From Ascochyta rabiei (lineage: Eukaryota; Ascomycota; Dothideomycetes; Pleosporales; Didymellaceae), in NCBI RefSeq assembly GCF_004011695.2, contig NC_082424.1:434001-498000 (forward strand): a DNA stretch of 64,000 bases, given 5' to 3'. The position numbers and the translations under genes are program-made. The notes under the pieces were generated by a model. The model did not search any database, was not told the DNA's origin, and saw only the letters and a program-made list of their open reading frames with translations. Every line of letters begins with the position of its first letter. Positions within the stretch are counted from its first letter, which is position 1. Shown here one piece after another: positions 44,171 through 56,099 of the stretch.

Positions 44171-45688
44171 TTACATCTTCTTCTGTGCGGCCTTGGCGGC
44201 TTCAACACGCGCATTGATATGCGGCACGGCATGGGTCCGAGAGGCGCCCTGCTTCATGACCTGGTTCAGGATGGCGCGGCGGGGCATTGAGATCCTGCTG
44301 TACAGAACCACTGCGCCGGTGAGCAGAGCCAAGGCACCTGCCTGGTGTGCAGAAGCGAGCCATGTTGGGACCATGTAGATGAGCGTGGTGATGCCCAGCG
44401 TGACCTGCAGCGTGACGAGGTGGACCATGCCAAAGACGCCCTTGTTCGCATCTGTGGGGATGGTGGTGCGCACACGCTTGGCAAAGCGAGTGTAGGCGAA
44501 GAGAGCCATGATGGCGGTGAAGGTGGTGGTGGCCAAGATGCGGTGGTCGAGCTGGACGAGCGAGGGGTTCTCGAGAGCGTTGCGCCAGTAGAGATCGGAC
44601 TGGTCTGGGACGTGGCTGTACCATGGATCGAAGAGCTCTTTCTTGGGTGGGGTGAGAGCAAGACCCATCCAGGGAAACTCGTTGTAGATCAGGCCAGCGT
44701 CGAGACCGGCAACGAGGGCGCCGGACATGGCGGTGGTGAAGACAAGGAGGGTCAGGCCAACGACGGAGCGGCGGAAAGTTTTCAGGACGGGAGACTGCAG
44801 AGCCTTGATGGACTCGGCAGCGGCCGCAGGATTGGCCAGCATGCGGTGCTCCTTGAGGATGTTGAGACCGGTGAGGACCATGGAGCAGTAGACGAGGAAA
44901 GCGGTGCCGAGGTGGGCAGTCAGGCGGTACTGGCTGACGCGCGGGTGGCTGCCGGGCTCGAAGAGGTCGTCCTTGAGCCCGCTCTTGACCATCCACCAGC
45001 CGATGACACCTTGGAAGCCGATCATGCCGCAGATGCCGACGAGCTTGGCGGCGGTCGAGGGCGTGACGCGTTTGCGGGCGATGAAGTAGACGGTGGGCAG
45101 GAGGAAGGTGACGCCGATGACACGGCCCCACAGGCGATGAGCCCATTCCATGAAATAGATGTGCTTGAACTCTGCGAGGGTCATGCTGGAGTTGAGCATT
45201 GCGAACTCGGGCGACGACTTGTACTTTGTGTATTCCTCCTGCCACGCCTCGGGGCTGCCAGGCCAGAGCGAGCCGGTGACGGGCTTCCATTCGGTGATGC
45301 TGAGGCCCGATTCGGTGAGTCGGGTGAGGCCTCCGAAGATGACGATGCCGAAGACGCTGGCTGCGCTGCCGAGCAACCAGTATGCGACGCTCTTGGAGGT
45401 GGTCTTGGGGAAGCTGCTCGATTGGGTGTCGTCGTGGGTCTCGCTCTTAGCCGCAGCTTGGACAATGGCAGCACGGCCGGCTGCCTCGATGGTCGCGCTG
45501 CTGCGCAATGGCAGGGTCGACTTCCAGCGTATCGACCGCAGCACGGCGGGGCGGGGTGCAGCGCATGGCGAGATGGACACGGCGGCACGGATGGGCGAGT
45601 GGATGCACGGTTTGGCGACGAAAAGCCGTCTGGACAGGCGCGGGGCCGCGGTGGGCAGCTGCGGGAAAGCGTGGAAGACGGAGGCCAT
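44171..45688 (-). CDS. COX15: Heme A synthase, mitochondrial (COX15)
   Basis: This is a 505-aa single-exon protein of the mitochondrial inner membrane. It oxidises heme O to heme A for cytochrome c oxidase. The first about 60 residues are Arg/Ser/Ala-rich without acidic residues (RLSRRLFVAKPCIH, LRSIRWKSTLPLRSS), a clear mitochondrial presequence. Then come the conserved VFGIVIFGGLTRLTESGLSI block, MTLAEFKHIYFMEWAHRLWGR (heme-ligand His in a helix), FQGVIGWWMVKSGL, RLTAHLGTAFLVYC and, later, LDHRILATTTF, all characteristic of COX15. Eight hydrophobic helices can be counted. It is divergent from the BTB gene. Confidence 0.97.
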   Translation of the reverse strand: MASVFHAFPQLPTAAPRLSRRLFVAKPCIHSPIRAAVSISPCAAPRPAVLRSIRWKSTLPLRSSATIEAAGRAAIVQAAAKSETHDDTQSSSFPKTTSKSVAYWLLGSAASVFGIVIFGGLTRLTESGLSITEWKPVTGSLWPGSPEAWQEEYTKYKSSPEFAMLNSSMTLAEFKHIYFMEWAHRLWGRVIGVTFLLPTVYFIARKRVTPSTAAKLVGICGMIGFQGVIGWWMVKSGLKDDLFEPGSHPRVSQYRLTAHLGTAFLVYCSMVLTGLNILKEHRMLANPAAAAESIKALQSPVLKTFRRSVVGLTLLVFTTAMSGALVAGLDAGLIYNEFPWMGLALTPPKKELFDPWYSHVPDQSDLYWRNALENPSLVQLDHRILATTTFTAIMALFAYTRFAKRVRTTIPTDANKGVFGMVHLVTLQVTLGITTLIYMVPTWLASAHQAGALALLTGAVVLYSRISMPRRAILNQVMKQGASRTHAVPHINARVEAAKAAQKKM

Positions 45689-46436
45689 CGAGGGCGGCAG
45701 TGGGTGAAGAGCGAGGGCTCAGCGGCCGGCGAAATCCAGAGGTTGGAGTCGATATATGACACTTGCATCAGCGATTAGTGGTTCGACAGTGGCACGCACG
45801 GTTCGCAGGGAGGGCGTGCGCAGGGAGTAAGACCCTGGCTCGTAGTGATGGTCCCACATGGTGCATGGTGGCGATGGTAGACTGCCATGCGCGCACGTGT
45901 TTCGATAGGGCATGCTCACCAGCACACCTCCAACAGGCAAGAGGTATGGGTGGGTGCTTTGGATATCGTTCAGGAAGACAATGGGGATTGGGAGCAGCAG
46001 CTTCCTCGCGACTTTGACAACGGCGAAATCAAAGTGCCATGGTCGCGCCCACGTGACTGCATAGGTAGCATATACAACGTGAAGGACACGCGCCAATACC
46101 AATCCATCTTAGTGGCGCCAGTGCGACGTTGTGACAGGCGGCGGAACCAAGCTCACGAGGCCACCGGCGATCAGCCTCTGAGGCACCTCGGTGGATCTCA
46201 CCGTGTTGGCGTGTTGGCGTGTTGGCGTGTTGGCGTGTCGGCGTGTCAGCAGGTTGACGCTGCATGACGCGCTCGTGCTGCCCCAACCGTCCTGCTTTTC
46301 ACTCTCCCTCGTTCGCGACGTTTGTTCGGTTTTGCGCGAGTGCGTGCGTCATGCGTGACCCCGTCATCGCAGCCACGGCCCTAGATAACCCCACTGCGGG
46401 CCTCACCACCTCGGTGCGCAGAGTCGTACCGCGAGC
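45689..46436. promoter_or_regulatory. Divergent promoter region between COX15 and the BTB gene
   Basis: These 748 bp contain both promoters and an 8-bp tandem repeat 190-235 bp before the BTB start codon. No coding sequence is recognised. Confidence 0.5.
46202..46249 (+). repeat. 8-bp tandem repeat (CGTGTTGG), six units
   Basis: Four perfect CGTGTTGG units are followed by CGTGTCGG and CGTGTCAG. The array sits in the presumed promoter or leader of the BTB gene. Confidence 0.92.
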
Positions 46437-49400
46437 ATGAACGTTCCCGACGACGACACCGCCGCCGGTCACGAAGGCCATGACGACCATCACGAGCGCC
46501 GCCAGCACCAGCACCCGCACCCGCACCCGCACCAGCACCAGCACCAACACCAACACCAACACCAACACCAACACCAGCACCCACACCCACACCCACACCC
46601 ACACCCACACCCACACCCACGCTCGGCCAGCGAGCAGAGCCGCAGCGAGACATGGCCGCGCACGCCAGGACACGCCGCTGGCAGTGCGGCCATGGCTCGC
46701 TCACCCCACGTGAGTCTGTTCTCACCGGGCGTACCTGTCGTGTCGCCCTCGCCCTCGCCCTCGCCCACCGCCTCGCCAGACGCTGCCCTCGGCCACGCCC
46801 GGCCTCATGAGGGCAGTCCCTCCCGTCCACTGTCGTCGCTCGCAGCCGTGGCCAGCATGACAAAACGCACGTCGCGTCTCAAACTCGCAGACGACGTCCA
46901 GAAGAGCGCCGACGACCCCACCACGCCCCTCGACACGCCTGGCCGGAAGCGCACTACCATCGACCTCGTTGGCTACGAACACGCTGCCATAAATACCCTC
47001 AGTCGCCTCTTCACCGATGGCTCCAGCATGGCCCACAGCCGCGCCCCCTCGTACAACCAAGCTACAGGGCCGCTGTACCTGCGAGGTACGTCTGCTTGCC
47101 TACGAGCATGCCGCCGCCCCCACGCGGCCAATGCTGCGCTGCACCAACACGGCTAACACTGAGCAGCTTCCAACGATGCAGTCCCCTTGCCGGACCACCT
47201 GTACACCCGAGGCCTCCTCCAGGGACGCCACTCAGACATCTGCGTCATCGCATTCGGCAAGCGCTACAACCTGCATCGCCTGCTGCTGGACCGCGCCCCC
47301 TTCTTCACCACCGCGCTCTCGGAGCCCTGGATCGAAAGCCAGTCGACGGAAGTCACGCTGCACCCAGAAGAGATCGACCACAGCATCACCCAACCGGCCT
47401 TCGAGCTGGCCATCCAGAGCATCTACGGCGTCGACATCTCCAAGGCCATTGACGCCGAGGCTGTCGGCCTGTTCGCCACAGCCTGCTGGTTGGAGATGCA
47501 GGACCTCATCGACTCTGCCATCGACTCCATCCTCCGCCAGATGGTGCCCGAGACGCTGGCCCCCCTGATCCGGTTGGTCACGCTCAACTACTATGGCCGC
47601 TCTGGAGAGCGCATCCTCGAATCTGCAAAGGCCATGCTCAGCAGGAACGGCTGGGAAATGGCTCTGCGGAACTGGGACGATATGCCAGGCGACATTATCC
47701 GCGAGCTCGTAGGTTCCGATGGCTTCTTCGTCGACAGCGAGTGGGACCGCTGGGTGCTCGCCAAGCGTTTACTCGACCGCCGCCTGAGACAGGTCGCCGT
47801 CGACGCTGGCCTGATGCAGCGCGGTCAGAAGCCTGTCCCCAAGGCCCCGCAGTCGATGCGCTTCATGGCCGTGCGCTTCGATGGCGTCTATCGCCAAAAT
47901 GCCCTGACGGCGACGCACTTTGCCTCCGATGCCCAGGCAGAGTGGATCACAGTATACACAAACCCTGACATTGAGCGCCTGCTCGTCCTGCTCGACGAGG
48001 GTATACACTACATTCACATGGAATACGAACAGCTCGAGTTCATCCGCAACGCTCGCGACGTCTTTGGTTTGCCCGTAATGCCTGAGAGGGTCATCTCAAA
48101 TGCTCTATGGCAACAGCTCGCCCTGCGCCAGACGGTGCTCAATGCCGACGAAACCGCACAGGTGCTTGGCCTGTGTCAGGCACCACCAGGGCTGGAAACA
48201 GCTGATGTTGCTCAGCCAGACGAAGGCGGCGCTGCCACAAAGGGCAAGCAGAAGGCTATCGAACCCGCCGAGGAGCCAGAGATCGAGTCGGAGAGCTGGG
48301 ACGGAAACGGCAAGCCACGCAAGTTTTGGATACCAAGCTCCGACTGCAACATCGTGCTAGGCAACGGCGCTGATCCTGTCGTGACGACATCCAACACGTT
48401 CCAACGCCATGCCACGCGCCTGTCTGCTACGATCCAGCCAGAAGACGCACAGTGGGCGACCGACTTTGCTTCCACCCCATCCACTTTGGCCAATCCCAAC
48501 ACCCGCAACTACCCACAGAGGCCTCTGTCAGCAGGGGGGAGCAACGCTGGTCAGCCAAAGTCCCTTGCTTTCAGCGAGTTTCCACCCTTCCGCTTCGCAG
48601 CCGAGTTCCCCAACCCCCGCTTTCTCAAGGAGAAGAAGCGAGTCTATTCGAGAACAGTCTCGTACGCTGGGTCTTTGTGGAACATCTACATTCAAAAGGT
48701 CCGCTCTGCCAAGAGCGTTCAGCTCGGTGTCTACCTGCATCGGGCCAAGGAGCGCGAGATAGACGAGACCGCGCAAGATGGCGGCATGAATCCACAGAGC
48801 AACGGCACTGTCGACGCTCGAATCGGTCAGCTCGAGCGTGAGATGCTCCTGCGTAGTGAACAAAGGGAGCGTCGACGCAGCACTCGCGTCACCATGCAGG
48901 ACAACACTGTCGAAGACGACACAAGCGGCAGCGGCGGCGACCCTGACTCAACGCTTGTCTCGACTGGCTCGCGAAACCCGCAGCTCTCTAGCAGCAATCT
49001 GGGTCGGCGTCGAAGTGTGCCTACGGCTCGACTCTCCAGTCGCGGTATCCACACGCTCGCGACGTCGCCGTCCGACACACAAGGTCACGACGCTACCCCT
49101 ATTTCCTCGGCTTTCACTTACTCCTATCACGATTCCGAGGACTCCGACGAAGACGAGATGGACTCGGCATACATGAATCCCTCACTCACGCCTCTCGCCC
49201 GGCGAACACGACTCAGCATGCCAACGCTACCGCCTTACGTAGACAGTCGCCCCACCATCAAAACCTACTTCAAGATCTACAGTCCCTCCAAGGGCGGCCG
49301 CATGCTGAGCATCTACGAGAGCGCCCCCGACGAGTTCAATTTCAGCCAAAGCTGGGGCTGGAAGAGCAGCACCCTGATGCTGGACGAGGTCGCCATCAAC

Positions 49401-49496
49401 GGCGCTGCCGGCGACTCCCCACCAGCGTCGGGGTCTGTGCCATCAAAGAAGGGCGACGGCAAGCTGCGCTTCATGGTCGTTATTGGGAATCTGTAG
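46437..49496 (+). CDS. BTB/POZ domain protein with a His-rich N-terminus
   Basis: This is a 992-aa protein from exons 46437-47085 and 47167-49496 (81-bp intron). The N-terminus is low-complexity: alternating His-Gln and His-Pro pairs over about 40 residues (from residue 22), then Ser/Pro-rich sequence with KRTSRLKLADD. Right after the intron begins a BTB/POZ domain (GRHSDICVIAFGKRYNLHRLLLDRA, AIQSIYGVDI) and a BACK-like helical extension (LIRLVTLNYYGRSGERI, WDDMPGDIIRELV). The C-terminal half is a large, partly conserved region found in fungal germ-cell-less-like BTB proteins. It includes FPPFRFAAEFPNPRFLKEKK and a C-terminal KTYFKIYSPSKGGRM block. BTB proteins usually act as Cullin-3 adaptors or transcriptional cofactors; which applies is unknown. 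Confidence 0.85.
46497..46622 (+). repeat. CAC-based coding repeat for His-Gln / His-Pro pairs
   Basis: In-frame hexamers CACCAG, CACCAA and CACCCG/CACCCA encode an uninterrupted block of HQ and HP dipeptides. The block is homogeneous enough to be prone to length change. Confidence 0.85.
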
Positions 49497-51335
49497 CGTG
49501 TGGTGGCATGCACACCCCTTTCTTTCGTTTCTTTCCCATTCAATCGCGCGACATCGCCGTGGATCACCACGGTGGTCCGTCCATGCATCCCCATTCCAGC
49601 ATTCTGTCCAACACCAACTGCATTTCACCCGGCGTCTGAGCTTCCTGTTCCTCCTTCTAGATATACCCAGCCTTCTCATACCCTAACATAGCACACCTAT
49701 CACGAAACTTGGCAGCGCGCCTTGAACGGACTACTTTACACAAACATACTTGAACGTTTTCACTGCCGAAGAGTAGTTACATGGATACATCCAGTCATCA
49801 TTGCAATACCATACTCTCTATAGCCCTGCCTTGACTACCTCCACCCTCATCTCCAAGCCCGTTGCATCTTACCTAGCATCTCATCGCCAAGCCTCCAGGA
49901 GGCAGCCGGCACGTAGCAGCGTCCACTTCCAACCAAGCATAGCACAGCACGACACGGCTACAAGTTCGCTTTTCCTGACCAATGGCCCTCCCCATCTATC
50001 TGAGTGGGCATCGATAGCCTTTTCCTTTTCCTTTTTTTTTTTTTCCCTTTTTTTTTAAATTGTCCTCGCCAGACGCGCCGGAGTCGGGTCCTGATACTCA
50101 TCTTCCACGTCTTCCCATTTCCCTGGTTCTCTATCTTGAGGATTGGTCTGGCCTTGCATACCCGCTTGCTACACGCCTGCTGCATCAAAGAGTGCGGTCA
50201 TTACGTCGTGTCTTGGAGAGTACTGGTGTAAACATGTAGACGCGTTACGACATCCTTTTGTTGCGACGTAGATCAGATGCAGATGTACTTATGCCCTTTC
50301 GAGCGTGTCCTCCCCTGACAGAACCACGCCTTCCTTCAAGCGACAGAGGCAAGATCAGCCAGGTAGGCACAGACAGCAGCTAGCCGAGCTGTTGGGTTCG
50401 CGCGAACCCCAATTAGCGCCGCTGCTTGCTGAATCAAAGGTCGGCCGTTTGTTTGGGCGGCGGTGCTGTGTTGGGGGTTGAGCACTGCCCGGTTGCGGAC
50501 TGCGGGATGCGGGCGCTGTCGTCGCTCGAGGGCGGCTGCAGAGCTGGTTGCGGACTGCGAGATGCTGGTGCCTGAAGGCGCTGTTGGATGGTAGAAGGTT
50601 CGGTGCGTTGAATCGTGCTGCTGCTAAGTCGCACTCTGTGTGTGCCATGCCTGTAGATCCTGCGTCGATGGGGTGGACATGGGTAGGGTTTAAGCTTCTG
50701 CCTTGCTTGTTTGAGTCTCGTGATTTTCCTCTTCGAGGTAGAAGACCAGGCTATAGAACGACACTTCTATCAGAGGGACAAGGATTTCTAGGGTTTCCTT
50801 GAGTATCGGAGGAAGGGATTCTAGGTTGCATCGCTGTAAAAGGGCGCGTTACTACTAGGAATGGTGGTGTGAGGTGAAAATTACATCTTCACTTGTCTTG
50901 CAATGACGTCTGGGAGGTTTACTCCATAGATCCTCGTAGACGTCGTTCAGATCAATGAATCAATCTATCGTACGGAGAGGCGGCCACTGCTTGCTGGGTG
51001 AATTGCCGTGGGGCTTTCAACCCCTGAGGTGACGGCTATCAGGACGGACACTTCTTCGTGAATATCTAAGTGCTGCATGTCGCGTTGATGGTGGATGCGT
51101 GTACGTACTGACGTCTGACAATTGGTACACAATTAGGATTTGAAAGTAGGTTGTGTGGCTTTGATATAGGCTCTAGAGGCTCTTACGTTGGTGTGTGAAA
51201 AGTGTTGTCTTTTATTGAATGTTTTCATTCAGTGCAGGGGTGCTGAATCAGAGTACCAGGACTATTAAGGTTGGCCAAATCCCAACGTGGATACCCTGGC
51301 TTGACCTCGTCTTAGTCAACGTCGAAAGAAGAAGC
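49497..51335. other. Intergenic region, no gene recognised
   Basis: These 1839 bp contain no convincing gene. Two pure T runs sit at about 50031-50056. Short GC-rich palindromic pieces (CGGGCGCTG-like, around 50440-50590) give mirrored open frames but nothing familiar. Confidence 0.45.
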
Positions 51336-52213
51336 CTACGCGGATCCATGCTCCCTCTTTTCCGTCCCAACCTCACCCTCCTCCTTGTTGCTTCCCACAC
51401 TTCCCCCGCTCCCCTGCTCCAACACAGCACCGTCCTCAGCCTCCCATCCAAACTTCCTCACCCGGCGACTCTTCGCCACAGCACCGCCCTCGTAGAACAG
51501 CCAATCAACCTCCTCGAGCGATAGGTTCGCCGTCTCAGGGTAGCAGAAGAAAACCAGGGGAATGAAGCTAAAATTCAGCGCCATGAAGATCAGGTAACCT
51601 TTCCAGGCCAGCGAGTTGAGCAACGTCGGCGTGATCATGACGACGAAGAAATTCCACAACCAATTCGCTGAGATAATTGGACTTTGTCAGTATGAGGTTA
51701 TTACGTATGCAAAGACTCGACTCACCCGACAGCTGTGCCTTTTGCGCGGACGTGGAGAGGCAGAATCTCCGGGACGTAGACCCACGGGATGCAGTTCATG
51801 GTTGCGCCAAAGGAGAGCATGTACTGTCGTTAGAGTCAGCGATACTCTCGAGATGAGACGACTGTGGCTATAGCGGTGATGGTGATGGTGGTGAAGGAGC
51901 TTACCGTGAAGAAAAACGCCACGCTCGCGCTCGCGGTCGCCTTCGCAACTGGGTCGTCTGAACCACGCTGCTGGAACGACAGCAGCACAGCAATCATCAG
52001 CATGCTGAACCCGCATCCGAAAGAACCCCACATCATCGGCTTTCGTCGTCCCGTCTTGTCGAGCGTGAAGGTCGGGTACAGTGATCCGATGGGAAACATG
52101 CAGTTGATCACACCCCCCATCAACAGACTTAGATTCCGATCCAGCCCAACGTTGAGCTGAAGTACGGACGTTATGTAGTACACAATTAAATTGTTGACAA
52201 AGGTCTCTTTCAC
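51336..52213 (-). pseudogene. Sugar transporter (MFS), 5'-truncated by transposon sequence
   Basis: This is the C-terminal half of a sugar/hexose transporter. Exons are 51905-52213, 51726-51823 and about 51336-51667. They contain NLIVYYITSVLQLNVGL, LDKTGRRKPMMWG (the D-x-x-GRR loop of MFS sugar porters), VPEILPLHVRAKGTAVG, NWLWNFFVVMITP and the terminal YPETANLSLEEVDWLFY. The first six helices are absent: recognisable coding stops at about 52190-52213, exactly where AT-rich Copia-derived sequence begins. The last junction is out of phase if the good CAG acceptor (51668-51670) is used; only a weak AAG acceptor 14 bp upstream keeps the frame. Truncation plus this makes function very unlikely. 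The loss of the 5' half is probably due to transposon insertion or deletion. Confidence 0.72.
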
Positions 52214-53055
52214 ACCTCACTCTTGGCGTTTTAAGCCTCAGGTTTCAAACCTATTTGCAGTCTTTAGGACTATCTGTGCTATTCTTAGCATATCTCTCTA
52301 AGCAGGTATATATACCTGCTTAAATCCTAGATAGAAGAATTAATATATTAGTTTAACAGGTTATAAGCCTATTTCTTCTACTTTACACTTAGAAATTTTA
52401 TATTAGTTTTACTTTAATTTTATACCTTTAGTAAGACACTGCTATTAATTTATATACAAAAATAACAACAAAATAGAGCTATCCTCTTTTAATTAACTTT
52501 AAGGTAAGCGCAATGCCTACGCTTAGAAACAATAATTTAAGGTTGCTGCCCTTAGTAAGGGTTACTAGGATATATTTACTAGTGTGTTCTTTACCTTTAA
52601 GATACTAGATCCTATTAACTATAGCCTCTATAGATTAGGAGCTACTATTACTATGTCTAAATTAGAAGACAGTCTATAAGACAGCTAAAAGGATTATAAG
52701 AATCTGTTAAAGAAACAGCAGGGTTATAGCACGCTTAGACTAGAAGATGTCCTAAAAATTATTAAAGAAGCAGCTAATAAAGGATAAAAGGGTCTAGACT
52801 TTAGTAGCTGCATATTCCTTTATAAGTTTAACCTTAAGGAATATAATAAGAGCTATAAGATTATAGCTATAGTAATAGCTCTTCTTCTTATATAGGTTTA
52901 TCTATTACTATATAGTTAGCTTAAAGCATTTACTAACCTAAAGAAAGCCTATAATTACCTTATCTTAAGGTACAGTATTACTAACGCATAAGCCTATAAA
53001 ATAGCTAAAAATTAGTTTAGTGTTATTACTATTATATACTATTACACCGCTTAGG

Positions 53056-53248
53056 TGTAAGGGCACTGTAGGCAGGCAATAGAGCAGAGCGATATGGGAT
53101 GAAATAATAGGTGATATTGAGAGATAAGACGAATCCTTGATGGATGAGTCTTCAGGTGTGTGGATATTATATACTGGTCGGTGGGTCTCCAGGCTTGGCC
53201 CGGGGTCTGTCCGAGGTATCCCCTGTTGTAGGGAGAACACCTGTGACA
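53056..53248 (-). repeat. 3' LTR of the Gypsy element
   Basis: 193 bp, nearly identical to 60119-60311. Differences between the two copies are transitions (for example GATGGATG against AATAGATA), with most A/T forms in the 5' LTR. Confidence 0.93.
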
Positions 53249-53270
53249 ATAGCCCCCCCCCTTCTGAAGG
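53249..53270 (-). promoter_or_regulatory. Polypurine tract of the Gypsy element
   Basis: On the minus strand a run AGAAGGGGGGGGG and CTAT directly precedes the 3' LTR, the expected site for plus-strand DNA priming. Confidence 0.65.
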
Positions 53271-53667
53271 TTCGTCCCGAACCGTTTTAGGGAATCCCCA
53301 GCGCTATTATTAAGCTCTAGAAAAACCTCCTGTAGAGGGAAAAACTTAGGCAGGAGAAATGTAGTGTGGCCTGGGGTGACTATCCAGCATTAAGTGAGGC
53401 CGGGTAGCTGTTTTAAGAGCAATCCTACAGATGCCAGCTACACTGTCGTCACAACGCTTCCTTAGTGCCCTACTGGGGCGGCACCGCTGTGTTGCCAGGC
53501 GACCAGGTTTTCCTGCATTAAGTAAGGCTGGGTAGCTGTTAAGAGCAATCCTATAGACGCCAGCTACGCCGTTGTTGCAACGCTTCCTTGTTTGCTGGAG
53601 TCTTAACCCAGGTTAAGTCCGCAATTGTTAGCTCTATGGCTTGATGGGTGAGTAGTGGCTTGAACCC

Positions 53668-53920
53668 GACGTCACAAAGGTTAATCGCCGAAGCGGCCTT
53701 TGGCTCAACCTGTGGGGAGCGTGACTGTTAGACGTCACGAAGGTCAACGCCGAAGCGTTCCTTGGCTCTGAAACCTGTGGGGAGCGTGACTGTTGGACGT
53801 CACAAAGGTCAACGCCGAAGCGGCCTTTGGCTCAACCCGTGGGGAGCGTGACTGTTAGACGTCACGAAGGTCAACGCCGAAGCGTTCCTTGGCTCTGAAA
53901 CCCGTGGGGAGCGTGACTGT
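53668..53920 (+). repeat. Four tandem 62-65-bp repeats in the Gypsy 3' non-coding region
   Basis: Units start with GACGTCAC at 53668, 53731, 53796 and 53858 and end GGGGAGCGTGACTGT. Two variants alternate (GCGGCCTTTGGCTCAACC and GCGTTCCTTGGCTCTGAAACC types), so the real period is about 128 bp repeated twice. Confidence 0.85.
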
Positions 53921-54236
53921 CGTTCGTCAGACGTGTAGGGGCTATCCGCTCCCTGCGTCTCGCGAGTGGCAACCGGCACTGGGCCGGGGTCTGCCCTGCG
54001 TGTGGACGTTTTTGTTTATACTCTCCGCGACCCCCTAGGTGGTCAGGTGCCTTGTGCCAGGGATCGAAATCCCTGGGGCCTGAGTGGTGAGTGAGTGAGT
54101 GAGTGAGTCCCCAACCGGTGACGTCCGCGAGAGGATCGCCAGCGGCTCCTGCAGCCTGTTCCTGCGCGAACTGGTCTGCGGGATTCGCTCATTCACGGGG
54201 GATCTCCTCCGCATGCCGGCCTGTGACAGTGAGCTG

Positions 54237-54578
54237 TCAGCCTTGCCATGCCTGACGCCTTGCCTGAACTCTCGCGCAGCGTGGTCCGGCTCCAGCGTGT
54301 TTGTGTTTGCAACGTGAATCTCGGTGTGACAGTATACCTTCGACCTCATACCTGTTGCTAGGCAGAATGTCTTCCGGTATACTGATAGGACCTGGCTGAA
54401 ACCCGCTGTTCTCTAGGGGTTCCCTCCAGCGCTTAAGTAATGATACATTGAACACCGGGTGCACTCTGTCTATTAATGGGGGGAGCTTCAGCCTGTACGC
54501 CAGCTTTCCTATCTTCCTAAGTACCACAAATGGTCCAAGGTAGCGAGCGTCAAACTTCTTTGAAGGACGGCTCGTCAT
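54237..54578 (-). pseudogene. Gypsy GPY/F module and start of a chromodomain
   Basis: The frame contains ARYLGPFVVLRKIGKLAYRL and VHPVFNVSLLKRW, the GPY/F module that ends Ty3/Gypsy integrases. Downstream YEVEGILSHRD is the beginning of a chromodomain, after which the frame breaks. This identifies a chromovirus-type element. Confidence 0.75.
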
Positions 54579-54589
54579 CAGGTTCTTGG

Positions 54590-55560
54590 CCCGCAGGAGG
54601 ACTGAGTCCCCCTTGGCGAAGTGTTGTTCTGACCTCTTTGTATTATACCACCAGGCGTTGCCCTTTTGTGTGTACTCTAAGGCCTCTTTTGCTGTTCTCT
54701 ACATGTTGTGCCAGCGCTCTAAGCGTCCGGCGACCTGCCTACGCAGCTCCGGCGTGGTTCCGTCTTTGTCCCAGACAGCTGGGGGCTTTCGGAGCCAGTG
54801 CTTATTGGGCATCCCGTCAAATCCCTTAGGGTTAGTGCCAAAGGCGACCTTGATGGGAGATTCTCTATGTGCGGAGTGAGCTTTGGAGTTGTAGGCGTAC
54901 TCGGCATATGGCAGGAGGTCTACCTAGTTATCCTGTTAGTAGTTCATGTATATGCGTAAGTACGTCTCTAACTCCTAATTCTGACGCTCTGTTTGCCCGT
55001 CTGTCTGGGGATGGAACGCTGTACTGAGCCGGTGGTCAATTGTCAGGTGGTAGCAAATATCAGACCAAAATTGGCTGGTGAACACTGAACCTCGATCTGA
55101 CAGCAGCGTATCTGGTGGTCCTTGCTTCAAGAAGCTCTGTTTTATTAACAGTTCGGCCAGGCGCTGGGCAGTGATTGTCTTGGTACAGGGTAGGTACCGG
55201 ACGTACTTACTAAACCGGTCTATAAGGACCAGTATAGCGTTGTACTCGTTCCCCTTAGCGTCTATTGACTTTGGTAGGTCTGTTACAAAGTTAAGGGAGA
55301 AGTGCCGCCAGGCAGTATTAGGGACTGGAAGTGGTGTAAGTAAGCCCCACGGCTTGTGCCTCCTGATTTTGTGGAGTTGGCACGCGGGACACCTTCGGAT
55401 GTAGTGATGTACGTCCTTTATTAGCCCTGGCTAATAGTACTTCTTCTTAAGTACTTCGGCGGTCTTATCTACGCCGTAGTGACCTCCCATAGGGTCATTG
55501 TGATTCCTTGATAGGATAGTGTGGCGCAGAGTGATATTATCAGGAATCTAAACTTTCCCA
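54590..55560 (-). pseudogene. Gypsy integrase region
   Basis: Translated through stops, the minus strand shows a CPACQ zinc-finger end, a DRFSKYVRYLPC core strand, SDRGSVFTSQFW and FHPQTDGQTERQN, the signatures of a retroelement integrase. Several in-frame stops make it inactive. Confidence 0.75.
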
Positions 55561-56099
55561 CTCCTGCGTAAGGTCCCACTGGGGTCAACCTCCCAGTGGT
55601 GTTGTGCCTTCTTCGCTCCGCCATCCGTCCTGGTTGTTAGTGACAGCTTTCCGGGGTATAGTACGTCCCGTTGCTGGACCTGCTTGACAAAATCTGCTAG
55701 GATTGCTGGTGTATCTAGGGCAAAAGCGGAATCTCCTTGCGCGGCTTTGTTCGCAAGGTTTGTAGGGGCACCGACTCTGCCGTCTAGGCTACGAAGGAGA
55801 GCTTCTGCGACGTCAAAGTTCGGTCCCCTGGCTTCGGTAACGGGCCGATCCTGACTTTGGTTAATGGATGGAGGATTGGGATCTGTGGGAGACGAATCTC
55901 TATGGCCGACCTGATGCCGGTGGAATTCCTCAGGGACGACTTCGGGTGGTTGCTGGACCCCTGCTGGGTCTGCCACGGGCACGTCAAGCCCAGATGTTGC
56001 CTGTGCATCGTGTTAAGCCCTGGACTCGCGAATTGTCTAGATCTGAAGCTTCTGTTGTAAGGTGGGTAGCATGGCGTCCCGCAGGGCCTGCTGTTCTCT

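Noticed and set aside
44202..45778. Long open frames (up to 477 codons) overlapping COX15, plus strand at 44345-45778 and another minus frame at 44202-45290
   Set aside because: They mirror the GC-rich third-codon bias of COX15, contain low-complexity Asp/Gly/Glu or Arg/His/Pro composition, and show no family motif.
53051..53055. TTAGG as telomeric repeat
   Set aside because: It occurs once on each side of the Gypsy element and is explained as a target-site duplication.
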